7,447 bases of DNA from CALMSM01 sp964534095 (GTDB lineage Bacteria; Patescibacteriota; Saccharimonadia; Saccharimonadales; CALMSM01), in NCBI GenBank assembly GCA_964534095.1, contig CAZHPF010000043.1:1-7447 (forward strand), read 5' to 3'. The notes under the pieces are model-generated. The model was not told where the DNA came from and searched no databases. It saw nothing but the letters and a program-made list of their open reading frames with translations. Position 1 is the stretch's first letter, and each line of letters opens with the position of its first letter. The position numbers were made by a program, and so were the translations under genes. Shown in pieces: positions 5,071-7,447 of this stretch.

Positions 5071-6476
5071 AGCGTTTATTGAGTTGGGTATGGCCATCGG
5101 GGCCGGGAACGCTGGCCTATATGCTTCAGCAGTTTGAGTATAACCCGACAAAGTTTATGAGATGGATAGCCGCAGTGCCAGATCTCACTACGGCACGCAA
5201 GCGCGGCACGTTAACGCTCACACGCCGCGGGCAGTTGACGCTCATTCTGGCATATGCCGCATATGTACTGTGGGTAGTTGTGAGCGTATGGCTGGCGATA
5301 GCCATAACCCCCTGGGAAGGGTTACTGGCGCTACTTGGCCAGCCGGTCGCTGCCTTTTTATTACTTGGATTTTCCACATTAGTGCAGCTTTTTGTCGTCA
5401 ATCCACGGCAGCAATCAGAGATTACCAAAGCTACCCGCAAACTCGCCAAGCTATCGTCGGTTAATATTGCCATACTCGGCAGCTACGGCAAAACCAGTAT
5501 GAAAGAGCTACTACTGACCATTCTGGCGGAAGGCAAGAATGTTGCCGCTACTCCTGGCAACAAAAACGTCCTCATCAGTCATGCCAGATGGGTATCGCAA
5601 CTAAAAGGCGATGAGGATGTGCTGATATTTGAGTACGGTGAGGCTGAACCGGGTGACATCGCAAAACTGGCTAGCTTTAGCAAACCGGGCTTGGCCATAG
5701 TGACCGGTATCGCGCCTGCTCACCTTGATTATTATCCTGACTTGGACGCTATTGCCGACGATTTCGCCAGTATTCAGGATTTCGTAAAGACAAAGGGCAT
5801 TTTCTGTAACCGTGTATCACCTCTCTTAAGTGCTAAGCTGGCCGAAGCGATACTCTATGACGAGAATGGCCTAGACGGTTGGGACATCAGCAATGAGCAG
5901 GTATCGTTTGAAGGTATGTCGTTTGTGATGCAGAAAGACAAGCATGTGCTGAAGCTGCACAGCGGATTGTTGGGCAAGCATCAAGTGGGGCCGCTTGCTG
6001 CCGCCGTGGTGGTCGCCAAACGGTTAGGTCTCAGCGATGAGCAAATTCGTGCAGGAGTCGCCAAGACCAGACCGTATGAGCACCGTATGGAGCCCCGGCA
6101 GTTGCATGGAGCGTGGATTATTGACGATGCCTACAATGGCAATATCGAGGGTATGAAGGCAGGATTGGAGCTTCTCGAAACGTTGCCTGCCAAGCGGCGC
6201 ATCTATGTGACCCCCGGGCTAGTGGATCAGGGAGTAGAAACCGAGCGCGTGCATCGTGAACTGGGCAATCTTATTGCCCGAGCAGCCCCTGATCGGGTAG
6301 TGCTGATGCAGAATTCAGTCATTCAGTTTATCCAGCAGGGTCTTGAGGAAGCAGGCTACCAAGGAAAAGTGCAGATTGAGACGGATCCTTTGGCGTACTA
6401 CACTAGCCTTGACCAGCATGTGGCATACGGCGACGTAGTAATGCTGCAAAACGATTGGCCTGATTCATATAAGTAA
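5067..6476 (+). CDS. Membrane-anchored Mur ligase family protein, MurF-like
   Basis: 469 residues. MurF uses ATP to join D-Ala-D-Ala to UDP-MurNAc-tripeptide. Here residues 1-56 include an LQQFEY segment (20-25) and a basic stretch, then two hydrophobic helices (about 57-80 and 85-111), instead of the UDP-sugar-binding domain of normal MurF. The ATPase domain has P-loop GSYGKTSMKE (138-147), TPGNKN (162-167), EYGEAEPGDI (189-198) and an HLDYYPDLDAIADDF segment (219-233). The C-terminal domain has YEHRMEP (337-343), the MurF-like DDAYN (353-357) and VHRELG. Aligned by eye, Phe233 occupies the place of the carbamylated lysine of standard MurF. The start ATG overlaps the hydrolase stop, with GGAG 8 nt upstream. 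Neighbours, including ddl downstream, support a role in peptidoglycan precursor synthesis. The substrate may be lipid-linked or non-UDP; a MurT- or CapB-like activity is an alternative. Confidence 0.92.
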   Translation: MKRLLSWVWPSGPGTLAYMLQQFEYNPTKFMRWIAAVPDLTTARKRGTLTLTRRGQLTLILAYAAYVLWVVVSVWLAIAITPWEGLLALLGQPVAAFLLLGFSTLVQLFVVNPRQQSEITKATRKLAKLSSVNIAILGSYGKTSMKELLLTILAEGKNVAATPGNKNVLISHARWVSQLKGDEDVLIFEYGEAEPGDIAKLASFSKPGLAIVTGIAPAHLDYYPDLDAIADDFASIQDFVKTKGIFCNRVSPLLSAKLAEAILYDENGLDGWDISNEQVSFEGMSFVMQKDKHVLKLHSGLLGKHQVGPLAAAVVVAKRLGLSDEQIRAGVAKTRPYEHRMEPRQLHGAWIIDDAYNGNIEGMKAGLELLETLPAKRRIYVTPGLVDQGVETERVHRELGNLIARAAPDRVVLMQNSVIQFIQQGLEEAGYQGKVQIETDPLAYYTSLDQHVAYGDVVMLQNDWPDSYK

Positions 6477-6488
6477 ACTAAGTAAACC

Positions 6489-6529
6489 TCAGAGTTAACT
6501 CAGCTTTAAATCAGAGTTAACTCTGATTT
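6489..6529. repeat. Tandem GAGTTAACTC palindromes, including a perfect 22-bp palindrome
   Basis: The 13-mer TCAGAGTTAACTC occurs at 6489-6501 and again at 6511-6523, a 22-bp period or about two helical turns. Each copy is centred on GAGTTAACTC. The second copy extends to a perfect 22-bp palindrome (6508-6529) with half-site AAATCAGAGTT. It begins 12 nt after the Mur-ligase stop. As RNA the palindrome would form a 9-bp stem with a TTAA loop, but only three T follow, so it is a weak terminator candidate; a twin operator for a dimeric DNA-binding protein is equally possible. Confidence 0.75.
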
Positions 6530-6598
6530 CGATGACATCAGTTGCCTGACCGAAGAGACACAAAGATCCCGTAGCAACTAGTCCCTAACTCTCCCGGT

Positions 6599-6665
6599 GT
6601 CGTCCTGAACTAGTTTTAGGATCTAATCCATACATAACTAGATCCCGGATCAAGTCCGGGATGAC
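6599..6665. repeat. REP-like inverted pair of 27-nt palindromic elements
   Basis: Element A (6599-6625) and element B (6639-6665) are inverted copies, 19 of 27 positions matching when one is reverse-complemented, separated by 13 nt. Each is itself a hairpin: A pairs TCCTGAA with TTTAGGA (one G-T pair), and B pairs ATCCCGGA (6642-6649) with TCCGGGAT (6655-6662) around TCAAG. Most differences between the copies are transitions, as expected from old duplicates of a mobile palindromic repeat. The CCGGAT/ATCCGG type of core resembles short intergenic palindromes dispersed in many bacterial genomes; that comparison is from memory. Confidence 0.7.
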
Positions 6666-6695
6666 AAGACAGAGAACTCGGAGTTACAAGAAACA

Positions 6696-6725
6696 TTGCA
6701 ATTGTATAGCTTAATTGTATATACT
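6696..6725 (+). promoter_or_regulatory. ddl promoter with leaderless start
   Basis: TTGCAA (6696-6701) as -35 and TATACT (6720-6725) as -10, with an 18-nt spacer. Seven nt after the -10 places the transcription start at about 6732, the A of the ddl ATG, and no Shine-Dalgarno is present, so the mRNA is probably leaderless. The promoter is threaded by the AATTGTAT repeats. Confidence 0.6.
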
Positions 6726-6733
6726 AATTGTAT
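6700..6733 (+). repeat. Three AATTGTAT direct repeats with exact 13-bp period
   Basis: AATTGTAT occurs perfectly at 6700-6707, 6713-6720 and 6726-6733. The array spans the -35/-10 spacer, overlaps both boxes and runs into the ddl start codon (the last AT are bases 1-2 of ATG). The third copy also forms an inverted repeat AATTGT/ACAATT (6726-6731/6738-6743) with the ATG in between. Such phased repeats over a core promoter look like an operator array, though AT-rich composition makes partial chance matches easier. Confidence 0.7.
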
Positions 6734-7447
6734 GAAAACAATTGCCGTTATCTTTGGAGGTCGCACCACCGAGCACGACGTATCTGTCGTGACAGCACTA
6801 TCAAGTATCATTAAGCCTCTGGAACTGACCAAACAATATAAAGTGGAAGCCATCTACATAGCGAAAGACGGCGCCTGGTATTGGGATGATCAATTAAAAG
6901 ATATTACCCTGTATAGCTCCGGTAAAATCCAGGAATGGCTCCACAAAACCCAACCTATCAGTGTCCAATTTGATGGTGGCATGACCCTGGTCAAAGCCAG
7001 CGGTATTGCCGGTCGCAAGAAACTACAAACCATTGACCTGGTGTTTCCGGCCATGCATGGCACTTACGGTGAAGATGGCAGCTTGATGGGGCTACTGCGC
7101 TTGGCAAACGTGCCGTTTGTCGGCTGCGACATGGACGCTAGCGTGTTGGCAATGGACAAGGTACTGGCTAAGCAAATCGCCCAAGCCAATAATGTCCCCG
7201 TAGCAAAATACGAATACCTCTATGCCGATACGTATACGCGCAAAAGCGGTGAAATTATTAAAACAATAGAAAAGAGCTTAACTTACCCCTTGTTCGTAAA
7301 ACCAGCTCACCTGGGTTCTAGCATCGGTATCAGTCGTGCAACAAACACCGACGAATTACGGCGCGCTATAGAGGTGGCTTGTCATTATGACGACAAAGTG
7401 ATTGTTGAGGAAGCGATCCCGAACCTCATAGAGGTAACGCTTCCTAT
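6732..7447 (+). CDS. ddl: D-alanine--D-alanine ligase, N-terminal part (3' end outside window)
   Basis: Ddl joins two D-alanines with ATP to make the dipeptide that MurF adds to the peptidoglycan stem. The window holds 238 complete codons of an enzyme that is usually 300-370 residues. Seen: the N-terminal motif FGGRTTEHDVS (8-18) with Glu14, which corresponds to the substrate-binding glutamate; HGTYGEDG (109-116) followed by LANVPFVGCD; and the ATP-grasp motif KPAHLGSSIGIS (190-201) with Lys190 and Ser196/197. The segment VEEAIPNLIEV near the cut end takes the place of the common V/I-R-E-I-E form, as in some Ddl variants. The omega-loop residue that separates D-Ala-D-Ala from D-Ala-D-Lac enzymes lies beyond the window, so dipeptide specificity is inferred from family. 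ATG 6732 fits the motif position; no RBS precedes it. It lies downstream of the MurF-like gene, in the same orientation, with its own promoter. Confidence 0.95.
   Translation, partial: MKTIAVIFGGRTTEHDVSVVTALSSIIKPLELTKQYKVEAIYIAKDGAWYWDDQLKDITLYSSGKIQEWLHKTQPISVQFDGGMTLVKASGIAGRKKLQTIDLVFPAMHGTYGEDGSLMGLLRLANVPFVGCDMDASVLAMDKVLAKQIAQANNVPVAKYEYLYADTYTRKSGEIIKTIEKSLTYPLFVKPAHLGSSIGISRATNTDELRRAIEVACHYDDKVIVEEAIPNLIEVTLP

Noticed and set aside
4813..5473. Minus-strand open frames over the hydrolase and Mur ligase
   Set aside because: They lie entirely antisense to well-supported genes with recognised motifs and show no family features.
6508..6529. Classical rho-independent terminator after the Mur ligase
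   Set aside because: The stem is AT-rich and followed by only three T, so it is listed as a palindrome and not as a terminator.
6700..6733. CRISPR array or replication iterons
   Set aside because: Repeats are only 8 bp with 5-bp gaps, too short for CRISPR, and no replication gene is nearby.
6650..6853. Minus-strand open frame across the ddl start
   Set aside because: It crosses the repeat and promoter region and the ddl N terminus; no RBS or recognisable protein.

Overview
The window is compact bacterial chromosomal DNA with short intergenic gaps, a 4-nt stop/start overlap and moderate GC by eye. Protein style points to a Patescibacteria/CPR genome, most likely Candidatus Saccharibacteria (TM7). 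The grounds are an NAD-dependent DNA ligase without zinc-finger cysteines, a membrane-anchored MurF-like ligase, and TM-anchored LppX-like proteins. TGA acts as a stop (hydrolase/Mur-ligase overlap at 5067-5070), which argues against the UGA-glycine code of Gracilibacteria and Absconditabacteria. The lineage is an inference from protein features, not from a marker gene.

Layout: (1) 1-894, the C-terminal half of ligA, cut by the window edge. (2) 948-1649 (+), a seven-helix membrane protein resembling the sensor half of 7TM histidine kinases. It converges on a three-helix membrane protein, 1654-2037 (-), with only 4 bp between their stop codons. (3) 2132-2208, tRNA-Ala(GGC), followed 19 nt later by 2228-3100, a membrane-anchored extracytoplasmic protein, and then 3157-4290, a longer protein of the same architecture; the two look like diverged tandem paralogues. 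(4) 4315-5070, an alpha/beta hydrolase translationally coupled to 5067-6476, a MurF-like ligase whose UDP-binding domain is replaced by a two-helix membrane anchor. (5) 6477-6731, a 255-nt intergenic region with three separate repeat structures. (6) 6732-7447, the N-terminal two thirds of D-alanine--D-alanine ligase, cut by the window edge.

Functionally, the right half is a cell-envelope module. Ddl makes D-Ala-D-Ala and a MurF-type enzyme would ligate that dipeptide to a peptidoglycan precursor, with a hydrolase of unknown substrate alongside. Four genes have a TATACT -10 box close to the start codon. In two of them (hydrolase and ddl) the box is so close that the mRNA should be leaderless or nearly so. 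No classical hairpin-plus-U-tract terminator was found anywhere.

Points most worth a second look are the Mur ligase with its anchor and apparently missing carbamylated lysine, the cysteine-free ligase zinc-finger region, the 13-bp-period AATTGTAT array over the ddl promoter, and the REP-like inverted repeat pair upstream of ddl.
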